Part shown: one piece after another, positions 34,359 to 43,090 of the stretch
Layout of the letters: each line of letters starts with the position of its first letter
Numbering within the stretch: the first letter of the stretch is position 1
Assembly: GCA_026014595.1 (NCBI GenBank)
Contig: JAOZHY010000043.1
Span: 1 to 64,000 of the forward strand
Length of the DNA: 64,000 nucleotides
Direction of reading: 5' to 3'
From: Candidatus Bathyarchaeota archaeon
GTDB lineage: Archaea; Thermoproteota; Bathyarchaeia; Bathyarchaeales; Bathycorpusculaceae
Position numbers and translations under genes: made by a program
The notes under the pieces: generated by a model
What the model saw: only the letters and a program-made list of their open reading frames with translations
Told to the model about the DNA's origin: nothing
Databases searched by the model: none

Positions 34359-35750
34359 ATGAAGCCACACTTAAGTGCATTCTTGATAGTCCTCCTGATC
34401 GGCGGACTCGCGCTAGCAAGCGCCACGCATCTGGGCACCGTAAAGGCTGCTACAAGCGTCAGTGGCGTAATAGGCGCAGATACTACGTGGACGAAAACGG
34501 GCAGCCCCTACTCGCTAGCTGGAAACGTCCTTGTGAACAATGGAGTAACGCTGACAATCGAGGCAGGAACCACCGTGAACCTTAACGGCTATTACATAAT
34601 GGTAAATGGAACTCTGCGGGCGCGAGGAAACAGCAGCAACAAAATAACCTTCAACGGTGCAGGTAGCATCAGTTTTACAGGATTTAGTGCTGACTGGAAT
34701 GAGCAGACTAATTCAGGTTGCATAGTGGAAAATGCGATTTTCAGAACAACCTCGGTATCGAGTGACAGTTCCGTTAAGATAAGCAAGAGCTCCCTTGATT
34801 CAGGAGTAAGTGGCGGAGGCACAATTATTATTTCCGAAAACGTCATTGAAGGCAAGGTCTCAGGTGGGTTGATTTCAGGAAACACCATTACCGGGGACGT
34901 TAGCGGCGATACAGTTACCAATAACATCATCACAGGCTCAGTGTCTGGCAACACTGTCTCAAAAAACACCATCACAGGCGGCGTCGTTGCCAGAGGCAAC
35001 TGCGTTATCTCAGAAAACACTATAACAGGCGGGATTTCAGGTAACGGCATCGGGATTTCAGTAGCCTCAGAATACGTCGGCGTTAGCGGCTATCCCACAA
35101 TCGAAGCCAACACAATCACCAACACTAATGTTGGAATTAGCATCGGCGTCCTTATTCGTGATTGGTTCAGCGCCAATATCCCCCAAATTTACAGGAATGC
35201 AATCATCAAAAACCAGGTAGGTATACTGTTTGAAATTGGATTTCAAAATCCCTATGGAGGCAGGAAACCTACAACAATTCAAGACAACACGATTTCCCAG
35301 AATGCTGTAGGCATAAAAATCAGAGGCACATTTGAGCAGTGCACCATCCAAAACAACAACATACAAGACAACTCCGAATACAATCTCTACTTGGATGGCA
35401 CCTCAAACAACGTAAACGCAAGCTACAATTGGTGGGGAACAACCAATGAGCAAGCAATCAGCCAGTCAATCTACGACTATAAAAAAGATTTCACCCTTGG
35501 CACCGTAAGTTTCGTTCCCTTCTTGACCGAGCCGAACCCTCAAGCACCAGCAATACCAACATCAACACCGACACCACCACCTACAGGTTCTCCGACGCCC
35601 ACACCACCAAACATGGGACCGACATCCCCGCCAACCGCGGAACCCGCTTTAACGCCTGAACAGCTTGAAGCCATCGCAGGCGTGGTTATCACAGTTATAG
35701 TGGTCGGTGCCGCCATAGGCTTGCTAATCTACCTCATAAAAAAGAAGTAG
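34359..35750 (+). CDS. Surface protein with right-handed beta-helix repeats
   Basis: About 463 residues: a signal peptide (FLIVLLIGGLALASA), a body of short repeats such as ISGNTITG, VTNNIITGSVSGN, ISENTITGG and IQDNTISQNAVG typical of NosD/PbH1 parallel beta helices, then a Pro/Thr-rich stalk (TPTPPPTGSPTPTPP) and a C-terminal membrane anchor with a KKK tail. It is probably exposed on the cell surface and may bind or cleave polysaccharide. ATG 34332 is an alternative start. It converges on the radical SAM gene with 4 bp between stops. Confidence 0.85.
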   Translation: MKPHLSAFLIVLLIGGLALASATHLGTVKAATSVSGVIGADTTWTKTGSPYSLAGNVLVNNGVTLTIEAGTTVNLNGYYIMVNGTLRARGNSSNKITFNGAGSISFTGFSADWNEQTNSGCIVENAIFRTTSVSSDSSVKISKSSLDSGVSGGGTIIISENVIEGKVSGGLISGNTITGDVSGDTVTNNIITGSVSGNTVSKNTITGGVVARGNCVISENTITGGISGNGIGISVASEYVGVSGYPTIEANTITNTNVGISIGVLIRDWFSANIPQIYRNAIIKNQVGILFEIGFQNPYGGRKPTTIQDNTISQNAVGIKIRGTFEQCTIQNNNIQDNSEYNLYLDGTSNNVNASYNWWGTTNEQAISQSIYDYKKDFTLGTVSFVPFLTEPNPQAPAIPTSTPTPPPTGSPTPTPPNMGPTSPPTAEPALTPEQLEAIAGVVITVIVVGAAIGLLIYLIKKK

Positions 35751-35754
35751 TGCG

Positions 35755-36822
35755 TTACTTTTCTCTCAGGCACTTGGGAACGTATGCGCATTGCGGGTCA
35801 GAACCAAATATGTCACCCGTGTAGAACAGTGCGGAGGTTCGGCAGCCGCCGCAGATTTCGCGGTACTCGCACACTCTGCACTTGCCCTTCAGGTTGCTTT
35901 TGTCTCTGATTTTGCTGAAGAAGTCGGACGCCTGCATTTCCGCCCATATGTCCTTGAGCGGTTTTTTGAGGACGTTTCCAAGCCGATACACGTCGTTGAA
36001 GCTGCAGGGGATGGCGTCGCCGTTTTCCGCGATGCTTATGAACTTGCCGAAGAAGCACCTGCCCAAGAAGAAGTGGTTGTACCAGTTGTCGAAGTCGGGC
36101 ATGCCTCTCTGCTTCGCCACCCGCGCATAGGACGGATAGTAAACGTTGACGGCAGGTTTCCCCTTGTACTCAGTGGCTAAGTCGTAGAGCATGTTCCATG
36201 CCCACTCGTACTGCTGTGGTGAAGGCGCCGCCTTGAGGCTGGCAGGGTCTTTGCCGTATGGGATGAAGCCGTGGTATATCACCCATCTTGCACCGTGTTT
36301 CGCAGCCAAGTCAAGCACGTGCCGCATGTCGCCCGCGTTCACGTTGGTAACCGAGTCGCTGACGTTGGCGAACGTGTAAACAAGGCAGTTCAGAAGCCCC
36401 GCACGCGACAGCTTCTCAATCGAGGCAACCGCGCTTGCGTACGCGCCTTTTCCTCGGATCTGGTCGTTTGTGGCTTCTGCGCCGTCTATGCTGATTGACA
36501 CGCGAGTCTCGTTCTTGACAACTTTCTCAAACGCCTCAGCGGTCAAGAGGCGCCCGTCGGTTATGATGCTGGTATTTAACCCGATTTTCCGGGCGTAAGC
36601 TAACACTTCGAAAAGGTCTTTGCGCCGCAGGGCTTCGCCGCCTGTGACGCCGAAGAAGCTGGCGCCGAACTCGTACGCTTGGTCAACAATCCGCATGGCG
36701 CCCGCGGTGTCCACTTCGTCTGGGGACGTGGGTTTTCTCGCTGAGGCGCAGTGTACGCAGTTGCTGTCGCACGCAAAAGTGCATCGCCAAGGCAAAATGT
36801 ACAAAGGTCCATTACGCTTCAC
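35755..36822 (-). CDS. Radical SAM / SPASM-domain protein
   Basis: 355 residues. The radical SAM cluster motif CDSNCVHC (CxxxCxxC) lies at about residues 18-25, preceded by an extra Cys (CTFAC). GVTGGEALRRKDL and SISIDGAEATNDQIRGKGAY follow, with a SPASM-type auxiliary cluster region near the C-terminus (CRVCEYREICGGCR, and CAYVPKC). The layout resembles AhbD/NirJ-like heme enzymes and peptide-modifying maturases; no precursor peptide or heme gene is next to it, so the substrate is undecided. Confidence 0.88.
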   Translation of the reverse strand: MKRNGPLYILPWRCTFACDSNCVHCASARKPTSPDEVDTAGAMRIVDQAYEFGASFFGVTGGEALRRKDLFEVLAYARKIGLNTSIITDGRLLTAEAFEKVVKNETRVSISIDGAEATNDQIRGKGAYASAVASIEKLSRAGLLNCLVYTFANVSDSVTNVNAGDMRHVLDLAAKHGARWVIYHGFIPYGKDPASLKAAPSPQQYEWAWNMLYDLATEYKGKPAVNVYYPSYARVAKQRGMPDFDNWYNHFFLGRCFFGKFISIAENGDAIPCSFNDVYRLGNVLKKPLKDIWAEMQASDFFSKIRDKSNLKGKCRVCEYREICGGCRTSALFYTGDIFGSDPQCAYVPKCLREK

Positions 36823-37144
36823 AGTTTTTCAAACTCCAATATGCTTCTGAAAAAATGCTATTTATCCAATCTTACAAACTTTTCTGCTACATGGCTGGGG
36901 GTGGCAAACTTGAATCTGCTTAAGATAAAACTAGCGTCTACTGAATAGAGTTTTAAATAAAACCAAAAATTAGAAGAGTTTGCTGGGGCTCTGGACGGAT
37001 TAACTCTCGGAGATAAGAAAACACAATTTAAAGCTTTGAACTAACGGAATAGATATAACTCGATTTAATTATAAACTGGCTTTAATAATAATTCTATTTA
37101 ACCATTTGTAAAAAAGCAGCGAAATGGCTGTCTCCGCGGATTCA
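36823..37144. other. AT-rich intergenic stretch
   Basis: About 320 bp between the radical SAM gene start and the MBL gene stop. It is AT-rich with several TTTAAA/ATTATAA stretches, including a TATA-like TTTTAAATAAAA near 36950. I see no open frame with coding character, no tRNA-like fold and no long repeat. Confidence 0.5.
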
Positions 37145-38149
37145 TCAGAACCTGTAGAGGTTCCCCACGCTGTTCCAAACGAAGGCGTTTGGCATTGCAT
37201 TGGCTATGGCGAACATTCCTCTCCAACCGGTGCAATGCGAGGGCGCTATCAATTTTGGATTTATCCGTTTCAGTTCTTCCACCGTTTGTTCGATTCTGCT
37301 TTCGTTTTCTTTCCCAGCCAGATGGAAGCCGCCAATCACAGCGTAGACGTTTGCGTTTTTCATAATTTTTTGTGCATAAGTTACGGTGTTGATTATGCCT
37401 GCGTGAGCGCAACCTGAAAGGATGACTAAACCTTTTCCTTTAACGTTAATTACGAGTGCGCGGTCATCCAGAACCCATGGGTCAGGCTGCCATGAACCAT
37501 TCACGAGAATCTTGTGGCGGGCATAACCGCGTTCAAAACTTGTTCGCCGCGGTATCTCTCCCGTCACGCAAATCATGTCGTCAGCCAACAGCCACGGCGC
37601 CTGCGTGGTTATCACTTGTGCTGGGCTCAACTGTGCTTGCTTCGGGAAGTCTTTGTATTTTCTGACCGCTCCAGTCGAGGTACTCACTCCTCTAACTGCA
37701 AACATGTCTTTATGGGTGATTACTGGTAAGCCGGACTTGCCGATTTCTTTCACTGCTGCTTCAAGTCCGCCGAAATGGTCGTAATGTCCATGGGAAAGGA
37801 CGATGGCATCCACCTCTTTCAGGTCCAGACCCATCCGCCAGGCGTTTTCAATGACTCCTTCAGCGCTGATGCCAGTATCAAAAAGAACAGTGCGTGACTT
37901 CCCGTCTTTGAAAACTCGGACAAGCAGAGAAAACCCGTGCTCCGCCACTGGCAATTCCGTATGCGTCTTGCTCCATCCTTGACCATAACGTTTCATAGTC
38001 CACTCTCTGAAGGATTGGACCTGCTTCTTTTCGATTGTAGAGAGAAAATCCAGTGAATTATCCACTAAACTGATTATTTCAACAGCATCAACTTCCTTGG
38101 CTCTGCATTCCAAGGGATTTTCGTTTGCAGCCATAACAGTTCCTTCCAT
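37145..38149 (-). CDS. MBL-fold protein, COG1237 family
   Basis: About 334 residues. VLFDTGISAEGV and the metal-binding LSHGHYDHFGGLE near residue 110 mark a metallo-beta-lactamase fold; LVILSGCAHAGIINTV and VIGGFHLAG supply later ligands, the COG1237 pattern that includes the dihydropterin ribofuranosylaminobenzene phosphate synthase-like group. The start ATG at 38149 shares its A with the regulator stop (TGATG), implying translational coupling. Family members often sit beside Mrp/NBP35 ATPases, as here. Confidence 0.85.
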   Translation of the reverse strand: MEGTVMAANENPLECRAKEVDAVEIISLVDNSLDFLSTIEKKQVQSFREWTMKRYGQGWSKTHTELPVAEHGFSLLVRVFKDGKSRTVLFDTGISAEGVIENAWRMGLDLKEVDAIVLSHGHYDHFGGLEAAVKEIGKSGLPVITHKDMFAVRGVSTSTGAVRKYKDFPKQAQLSPAQVITTQAPWLLADDMICVTGEIPRRTSFERGYARHKILVNGSWQPDPWVLDDRALVINVKGKGLVILSGCAHAGIINTVTYAQKIMKNANVYAVIGGFHLAGKENESRIEQTVEELKRINPKLIAPSHCTGWRGMFAIANAMPNAFVWNSVGNLYRF

Positions 38150-38718
38150 CAGAGTGTGCCTTTGTAGTGGCTTGTTGTTGGGCAGCCCACGCACTTCTGA
38201 CTTTCATAACGCGTACAGGGGTCGCAGTCCACGTTGCAAGGGGTCACTTTTCTGCCTTTATGCGCCAGGTGCTCCCTTATCTGGAGGAACGGCGAAAAGT
38301 ATGTGTCACTTATCGGGTAGAATTCTGACCGACGAATGCCTCTGCTGCATCGCAAGGAGCATTTTTCCATCGATATGCTCTCAAGCGTCTCACGGGTTTC
38401 TGCGACGACGAGGGCTATCAGGTTGTAGCCGCCTATTGTTTTGAAAATCTGGACAACCCGCGGGCAATCTTTGAACCTGTCGAGAAGCTCTTGCATGGCT
38501 TCCGCACTTTCCATCTCCAACATTACGATAGCTGGGTGCAGTTTGAGGACGTCTGGATTTACCAGAGCTGTCAATTTGATTGTTCCATTTTTGACTAGTT
38601 TTTCCAGTCTCTTCTTTGTGCCCATGCTTGTGAACCCGATGGTTTTGGATAGTTCTTGCAGTGTTGTTCGTCCATCTATTTGGAGTTGTGAAATTATTTT
38701 TCGGTCTATATCGTCCAA
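38149..38718 (-). CDS. Lrp/AsnC-type regulator with Cys-rich C-terminal tail
   Basis: 189 residues. The N-terminal winged helix (IDRKIISQLQIDGRTTLQEL) and a RAM-like effector domain (IVMLEMESAEAMQELLDRF) are Lrp-like. Two Cys (EKCSLRC) lie in the linker and six in the tail (PCNVDCDPCTRYESQKCVGC), which could bind zinc or an Fe-S cluster. Divergence from mrp makes it the likely regulator of the metal/Fe-S cluster, sensing metal or cluster status; that is inference. A palindrome precedes its own start. Confidence 0.85.
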   Translation of the reverse strand: MDDIDRKIISQLQIDGRTTLQELSKTIGFTSMGTKKRLEKLVKNGTIKLTALVNPDVLKLHPAIVMLEMESAEAMQELLDRFKDCPRVVQIFKTIGGYNLIALVVAETRETLESISMEKCSLRCSRGIRRSEFYPISDTYFSPFLQIREHLAHKGRKVTPCNVDCDPCTRYESQKCVGCPTTSHYKGTL

Positions 38719-38732
38719 ACAGTCAGCCCTCT

Positions 38733-38776
38733 GTTTATTTTATAAACGTAAGGTATTAATATGGTTTATGTATTAA
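38733..38776. promoter_or_regulatory. Divergent promoter between Lrp-like regulator and mrp
   Basis: GTTTAT-TTT-ATAAAC (38733-38747) is a perfect palindrome about 15 bp before the regulator ATG, and TTAATA...TATTAA (38756-38761 and 38771-38776) is a second inverted repeat. TATTAAAC at 38771-38778 can serve as TATA for mrp with a leaderless start at 38805. Confidence 0.5.
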
Positions 38777-38804
38777 ACTTCTCCACTAAACGGTGAAGCC
38801 GCTG

Positions 38805-39713
38805 ATGAACGCTGAAAAACAGGCAGAAACAAAAGAATGCGAATTCAAATCAAAAGCAAGCTCGAAACTTGATACAAAAACAGAAGCAAAAATCACAATG
38901 ACAGAACAAGAGCGAAGGCTCAAAACGATGAGCAAAATCCAACACAAGATAGCAATTATAAGCGGCAAAGGAGGAGTCGGAAAGAGCACTGCAACCGTAA
39001 ATCTTGCTGCATCATTTGCAATGCAAGGTCACAAAGTTGGCGTTCTTGACGCAGACATTCACGGACCATGCGTGCCAAAAATGCTGGGCTTAAAAGGACA
39101 GAAACTCATCGGCGGACCTGGTGGCTTGCTTTTTCCTGTTACAAGCCAGCACGGAATCAAAGTGGTATCGATGGATTTCTTGCTTCCAAATGATGAGGCT
39201 CCAGTGATTTGGCGGGGTCCATTGAAAATGAGGGTCATCCAACAATTCTTATTCGATATTTCATGGGGCGACCTCGACTTTCTGTTAATCGACCTTCCAC
39301 CTGGAACTGGTGATGAACCATTAAGCATCATGCAGCTAATTCCAGACATCGACGGCGTAATAATAGTGACCATGCCTTCCGAAGTATCACAAGCTGTCGT
39401 CAAAAAAGCGGTAACATTCGCCAAACAGCTGAAAGTTCCAGTAATAGGCATAATCGAGAACATGAGCGGCTTCGTCTGCCCCGAATGCGGCGCCGCGCTT
39501 GACATTTTCAGAACAGGCGGAGGAAAAAAAATAGCTGACGACCTGTCCGTTCCTTACTTGGGCAGTATTCCAATTGATCCTAACATCTGCAATGACTCAG
39601 ACAATGGGTTACCATTCATAACTGAAAACAAAAACTCACCTGCAGCCAAAGCATTCACAGAGATTGTTGAAAAGATTAAGCAATTCCTCAAACATGAGCC
39701 TGTAAGGGGGTGA
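38805..39713 (+). CDS. mrp: Mrp/NBP35-type Fe-S carrier ATPase
   Basis: About 302 residues. A charged, Lys/Thr-rich extension of about 45 residues precedes the deviant Walker A ISGKGGVGKSTATVNLA; DADIHGPCVPKMLG, IDLPPGTGDEPL and the cluster-binding pair CPECG (about 40 residues before the end of the ATPase core) follow. Such ATPases hold a bridging 4Fe-4S cluster and pass it to targets. GTG at 38793 is an alternative start. It overlaps the ferredoxin gene by 4 bp and heads the metal/Fe-S cluster. Confidence 0.93.
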   Translation: MNAEKQAETKECEFKSKASSKLDTKTEAKITMTEQERRLKTMSKIQHKIAIISGKGGVGKSTATVNLAASFAMQGHKVGVLDADIHGPCVPKMLGLKGQKLIGGPGGLLFPVTSQHGIKVVSMDFLLPNDEAPVIWRGPLKMRVIQQFLFDISWGDLDFLLIDLPPGTGDEPLSIMQLIPDIDGVIIVTMPSEVSQAVVKKAVTFAKQLKVPVIGIIENMSGFVCPECGAALDIFRTGGGKKIADDLSVPYLGSIPIDPNICNDSDNGLPFITENKNSPAAKAFTEIVEKIKQFLKHEPVRG

Positions 39714-40024
39714 GTGATGTGTCTGAAGAAATCTATGAGGGTGTTCCTCGAAGCAAGATTCCTTGGTACCCGACAATTGACTACAGTAAGTGCATTGGTT
39801 GCGGATCATGCGTTGATTACTGTACTGCAGGTGGTTTCGGCGTGTATGCACTTGAAGAGAGAGATGGAAAAAAGCGGCCTATCGTAAAGAATCCCTACAA
39901 CTGCATAGTATTTTGCAGAGGTTGTGAAGACAAAGAGGTTTGTCCTGTCGGCGCCATCTCTCACCCGTCAGAAGAAGAGATCCAAAAGATAATTGAAAAC
40001 TACCAAAAAAATAGCGTAATATAA
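39710..40024 (+). CDS. 4Fe-4S ferredoxin
   Basis: 104 residues. IDYSKCIGCGSCVDYCTAGG gives CxxCxxCxxxC, and a second group (NCIVFCRGCEDKEVCPVGAI) completes a two-cluster arrangement with unusual spacing. Short tail helix at the C-terminus. It overlaps mrp by 4 bp and so is translated with it; it may donate electrons or clusters within this locus. Confidence 0.88.
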   Translation: MSDVSEEIYEGVPRSKIPWYPTIDYSKCIGCGSCVDYCTAGGFGVYALEERDGKKRPIVKNPYNCIVFCRGCEDKEVCPVGAISHPSEEEIQKIIENYQKNSVI

Positions 40025-40040
40025 AGGGGGGGGTTAAAAA

Positions 40041-40439
40041 ACGAAAATTTGTGTAAGTGCAACATCAAACAATCTAGACGCGCAGTTAGATCCTCGATTC
40101 GGTAGATGCGCATACCTTGTAATCGTAGATTCTGAAACTCTGCGGTACGAAGCCACTCCGAACGCAGCTGCTGCTACAACAGGCGGCGCAGGAATTCAGG
40201 CGGCACAAGCAATCGCAAACAAAGGGGTTAAACTACTTATAACTGGAAACGTTGGACCCAACGCCTTTAGTGCACTGTCAGCGGCAGGTATAGAAATTGT
40301 AACGTCGCCATCAGGAACCGTAAGAGAAGTTATTGAGAAATTCAAGAAAGGTGAATTACAGAGTACGAGGGCACCCACCGTTGGGGGGCATTTCGGAATG
40401 GGTAGAGGACATGCGAGGAGAGGAATATGGAAGCAGTAA
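40041..40439 (+). CDS. NifX/NifB-C domain protein with apparent ACG start
   Basis: 133 codons encode a dinitrogenase Fe-Mo cofactor-like domain: KICVSATSNNLDAQLDPRFG, then CAYLVIVD, TTGGAGIQAAQAIANKGV and TGNVGPNAFSAL, ending GHFGMGRGHARRG. The frame is closed upstream by TAA at 40035-40037 and has no ATG, GTG or TTG before the conserved core. ACG at 40041 occupies exactly where relatives have their Met (xKICVS), seven bases after an eight-G run that would pair with 16S rRNA. Either ACG is used or an ATG has mutated or been misread. It lies between ferredoxin and a second NifX-like gene. Confidence 0.85.
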   Translation, partial: TKICVSATSNNLDAQLDPRFGRCAYLVIVDSETLRYEATPNAAAATTGGAGIQAAQAIANKGVKLLITGNVGPNAFSALSAAGIEIVTSPSGTVREVIEKFKKGELQSTRAPTVGGHFGMGRGHARRGIWKQ

Positions 40440-40491
40440 CTAATCTCAACCAGAAGTCTCAAAAACCAGTTTCACTGGAGGAGGTGGTAAA

Positions 40492-40896
40492 TTGACAGAG
40501 AGAGTAGTTATTCCTACAGAAGACCAGCAGGGGTTGAATGCTCGATTAGCGGAACACTTCGGAAGGGCACCTTACTACACCATTGTTGAACTTGACGATG
40601 GTGGTGCAGTTTTAAACGTTAAAACTGTTCCAAACGTCGGCGAACATGCAGGTGGAGCGGGCTACTCACACGACAACATCCTAACGTACAAGCCAACCGC
40701 GCTAATAGTTTACGGTATGGGACCAAGAGGGCTGATGACGTTCCAAAGTGCAGGAGTTGCTGTGCTGAAAGCCAACGCAGATACAGTCAACGAGGTAATC
40801 GCGGCATACAAGAACGATGAACTTCCAGAACTCACCGAAGGCTGCGAACATGCACACCATCACGCTGAACACCATGAGCATTTGCACCACCATTAA
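40492..40896 (+). CDS. NifX-like protein with His-rich tail
   Basis: 134 residues of the dinitrogenase iron-molybdenum cofactor family: VIPTEDQQGLNARLAEHFG, then GGAGYSHDNIL and VYGMGPRGL. The last 20 or so residues are a metal-binding tail rich in His (HAHHHAEHHEHLHHH). It starts with TTG behind GGAGGTGG. The tail suggests storage or delivery of Ni, Zn or Fe; the NifX fold binds metal-sulfur cofactors in relatives. It is part of the run from mrp to the MinD-type ATPases. Confidence 0.9.
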   Translation: MTERVVIPTEDQQGLNARLAEHFGRAPYYTIVELDDGGAVLNVKTVPNVGEHAGGAGYSHDNILTYKPTALIVYGMGPRGLMTFQSAGVAVLKANADTVNEVIAAYKNDELPELTEGCEHAHHHAEHHEHLHHH

Positions 40897-40924
40897 ATTA
40901 AGAGCTAATTGCGGGCGTACGCTA

Positions 40925-41335
40925 ATGCCAAGGAAGTTGATGATAAAGAAATTGTTGTTTAAAGCTGGCTACTCAGAAAAAGCCATTAAATATTACTTGA
41001 ATAAGACCAATGTTGGCTCAATTGAAAATCCAGATGCAGTCGCTACCTATACGGGTCTCCCATGCGGAGACAAAATCACTCTTTATTTGAAGCTTGAAAA
41101 CGAAATAATAAGCAATGCAAAATTTGAGTACATCGGCTGCGCGGGAACAGCCACTTCAGGCTCCGCTTTAACAATGCTGGTAAAAGGCAAGAATATTGAT
41201 GAAGCTTGGAAAATCACGAAAGATGATGTTTTGAGAGAGTTGGATGGGCTACCAGAGAGTCATTGCGCAGATCTTGCAGTTAACGCTTTGCATAAAACAC
41301 TTGAAAAGCTAAAAAAACAAATCACAGGTATGTGA
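40925..41335 (+). CDS. IscU/NifU-like Fe-S scaffold protein
   Basis: About 136 residues. The three scaffold cysteines are present in LPCGDKI, IGCAGTATSGSAL and ESHCADLAVNAL, the IscU order. The N-terminal helix (LFKAGYSEKAIKYYLNKTNVG) is typical of archaeal NifU-like proteins. ATG at 40925 avoids a long overlap with the His-tailed gene; the frame opens further upstream but the extra residues are not family-like. No cysteine desulfurase gene is present here. Confidence 0.88.
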   Translation: MPRKLMIKKLLFKAGYSEKAIKYYLNKTNVGSIENPDAVATYTGLPCGDKITLYLKLENEIISNAKFEYIGCAGTATSGSALTMLVKGKNIDEAWKITKDDVLRELDGLPESHCADLAVNALHKTLEKLKKQITGM

Positions 41336-41342
41336 AAGTTTC

Positions 41343-42179
41343 ATGATTATATCAGTTGCAAGCGGGAAAGGCGGAACTGGAAAAACATCTGTAGCCGTGA
41401 ACATAGCCCTTTCGGTGGGCAACGTTCAATTCATAGACTGCGACGTAGAAGAGCCAAATGCCCATTTACTTTTGCACCCCAAAATACACAAAATGCAACC
41501 TGTTTACACTTTTGTTCCGCTTGTGAACGAGGCGCTGTGCAGTCACTGCGGAGAATGTTCACAATTCTGTCACTACAACGCCATATTTGTCAGCCCACAG
41601 AAAGTCCTAGTCTTCCCAGACTTATGCCACAGTTGCGGCGGATGTGAACTGGTTTGCCCAAAAAAGGCAATCAGTTGGGAAAAACATAGAATTGGCACTT
41701 TAAAGTTTGCTTCAGCTGGTGATTTAGCGCTTGTCTATGGAGAACTTGAAGTAGGCAAGCCGTTGGCGGTTCCGGTTATAAAAACCGCTAAACAGCAGAT
41801 AAAAAAGGGTGAAAACGCGATTCTTGATTCTCCACCCGGTGCTTCATGCCCATTTGTAGAAACCGTCAGAGGCAGTGATTTCTGCGTTCTCGTCACGGAG
41901 CCTACTCCTTTTGGCTTGCATGATTTAAAGATTACCATTCAGGTTTTGAGGAAAATGATGGTTCCTTTCGGTGTCATAGTCAACCGTGCAGGTGTAGGTG
42001 ACAAGAAAGTTTACGACTACTGCAAGGAAGAAAACATCCGCGTATTGATGGAGATTCCTTATGAAAGAAAAATTGCGGAACTTTATTCGCGAGGCGTGCC
42101 TTTCAGTCTAGAAATGCCAGAGTGGACTGAAAAGTTTCAGACACTTTACGGTGCCATAGGGAAACTGGTGGAAAAATGA
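41343..42179 (+). CDS. MinD-type ATPase with inserted ferredoxin domain (first copy)
   Basis: 278 residues, COG1149 family. Deviant Walker A SGKGGTGKTSVAVNIA at the N-terminus; an inserted two-cluster ferredoxin (CSHCGECSQFC and CHSCGGCELVCP) at about residues 60-110; then LDSPPGASCPFVETV and TEPTPFGLHDL of the ATPase core. Pairs of these genes occur in many anaerobes and are thought to insert metals or clusters into enzymes. It overlaps the second copy by 4 bp (ATGA). Confidence 0.92.
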   Translation: MIISVASGKGGTGKTSVAVNIALSVGNVQFIDCDVEEPNAHLLLHPKIHKMQPVYTFVPLVNEALCSHCGECSQFCHYNAIFVSPQKVLVFPDLCHSCGGCELVCPKKAISWEKHRIGTLKFASAGDLALVYGELEVGKPLAVPVIKTAKQQIKKGENAILDSPPGASCPFVETVRGSDFCVLVTEPTPFGLHDLKITIQVLRKMMVPFGVIVNRAGVGDKKVYDYCKEENIRVLMEIPYERKIAELYSRGVPFSLEMPEWTEKFQTLYGAIGKLVEK

Positions 42180-43045
42180 AGCAGCTAACGATTTTAAGCG
42201 GCAAAGGCGGCACTGGCAAAACAACACTAACGGCTTCCTTCGCAGTTCTGGCTAAAAATGCTGTAGTCGCAGACTGTGATGTTGACGCGCCTGACCTGCA
42301 CATGCTTCTGCATCCAGAAGTTATTAAAATGCAGGAGTTCAAGAGTTCAAAAATAGCTGTAATCGATAAAATCAAATGCACAAGATGCGGTTTTTGCAAA
42401 GAAAAATGTGTCTTTGATGCCATAACCAGCGATTTGAAGGTTGACGCTATCGCCTGCGAGGGATGCGGCGTCTGCGCCGTCACTTGCCCAGCAAACGCTA
42501 TAACTTTGGTTGAACGGGTTTCTGGGAGCGTCTACATCTCTAAGACGCATTTTGGCTTTATGTCGCATGCTATGCTTAATCCGGGCGAGTCTAACTCGGG
42601 AAAACTTGTTACGTTGGTAAGGCAGAACGCTAAGATAGTTGCTGAAAAAGAAAACAGCGCCTTCATCATCATTGACGGTTCGCCGGGAATAGGTTGCCCC
42701 GTTATAGCGTCGATTACAGGAGTGGACGCTGGTTTAGTAGTTACTGAACCAACGTTATCTGGCATTCACGACCTTGAACGAGCGCTGCAACTGCTTAATC
42801 ATTTCCATGTAACTCCTTTCGTCTGCATAAACATGTATGACATAAACGCGGCTAACACTGAAAGCATCTTGAGTTTCTGCAGAAAAAACCGCATAGAGGT
42901 TGTTGGCAAGATTCTTTTCAGCCCTGAAGTCACAGAAGCCATGGTAAATGGAAAAACCATCATGGAATACTCGCCGAGAAGCGCTGTTGCCAAGGAAATT
43001 GAGGTGATCTGGAAAAAAGTAGTCAACTTGATGTCTGTTAACTAA
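42176..43045 (+). CDS. MinD-type ATPase with inserted ferredoxin domain (second copy)
   Basis: 289 residues, paralogous to the preceding gene: SGKGGTGKTTLTASFA, ferredoxin insert (CTRCGFCKEKCVFDAI and CEGCGVCAVTCPANAI), IDGSPGIGCPVIASI and TEPTLSGIHDLERAL. The two products probably form a heterodimer since both carry the Lys of the deviant Walker A and the genes are translationally coupled. The target enzyme is not in the window. Confidence 0.92.
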   Translation: MKQLTILSGKGGTGKTTLTASFAVLAKNAVVADCDVDAPDLHMLLHPEVIKMQEFKSSKIAVIDKIKCTRCGFCKEKCVFDAITSDLKVDAIACEGCGVCAVTCPANAITLVERVSGSVYISKTHFGFMSHAMLNPGESNSGKLVTLVRQNAKIVAEKENSAFIIIDGSPGIGCPVIASITGVDAGLVVTEPTLSGIHDLERALQLLNHFHVTPFVCINMYDINAANTESILSFCRKNRIEVVGKILFSPEVTEAMVNGKTIMEYSPRSAVAKEIEVIWKKVVNLMSVN

Positions 43046-43090
43046 GCGTTTAAATGAACCGATTACGGTTATCTAAAAACAAGAAGAGAG

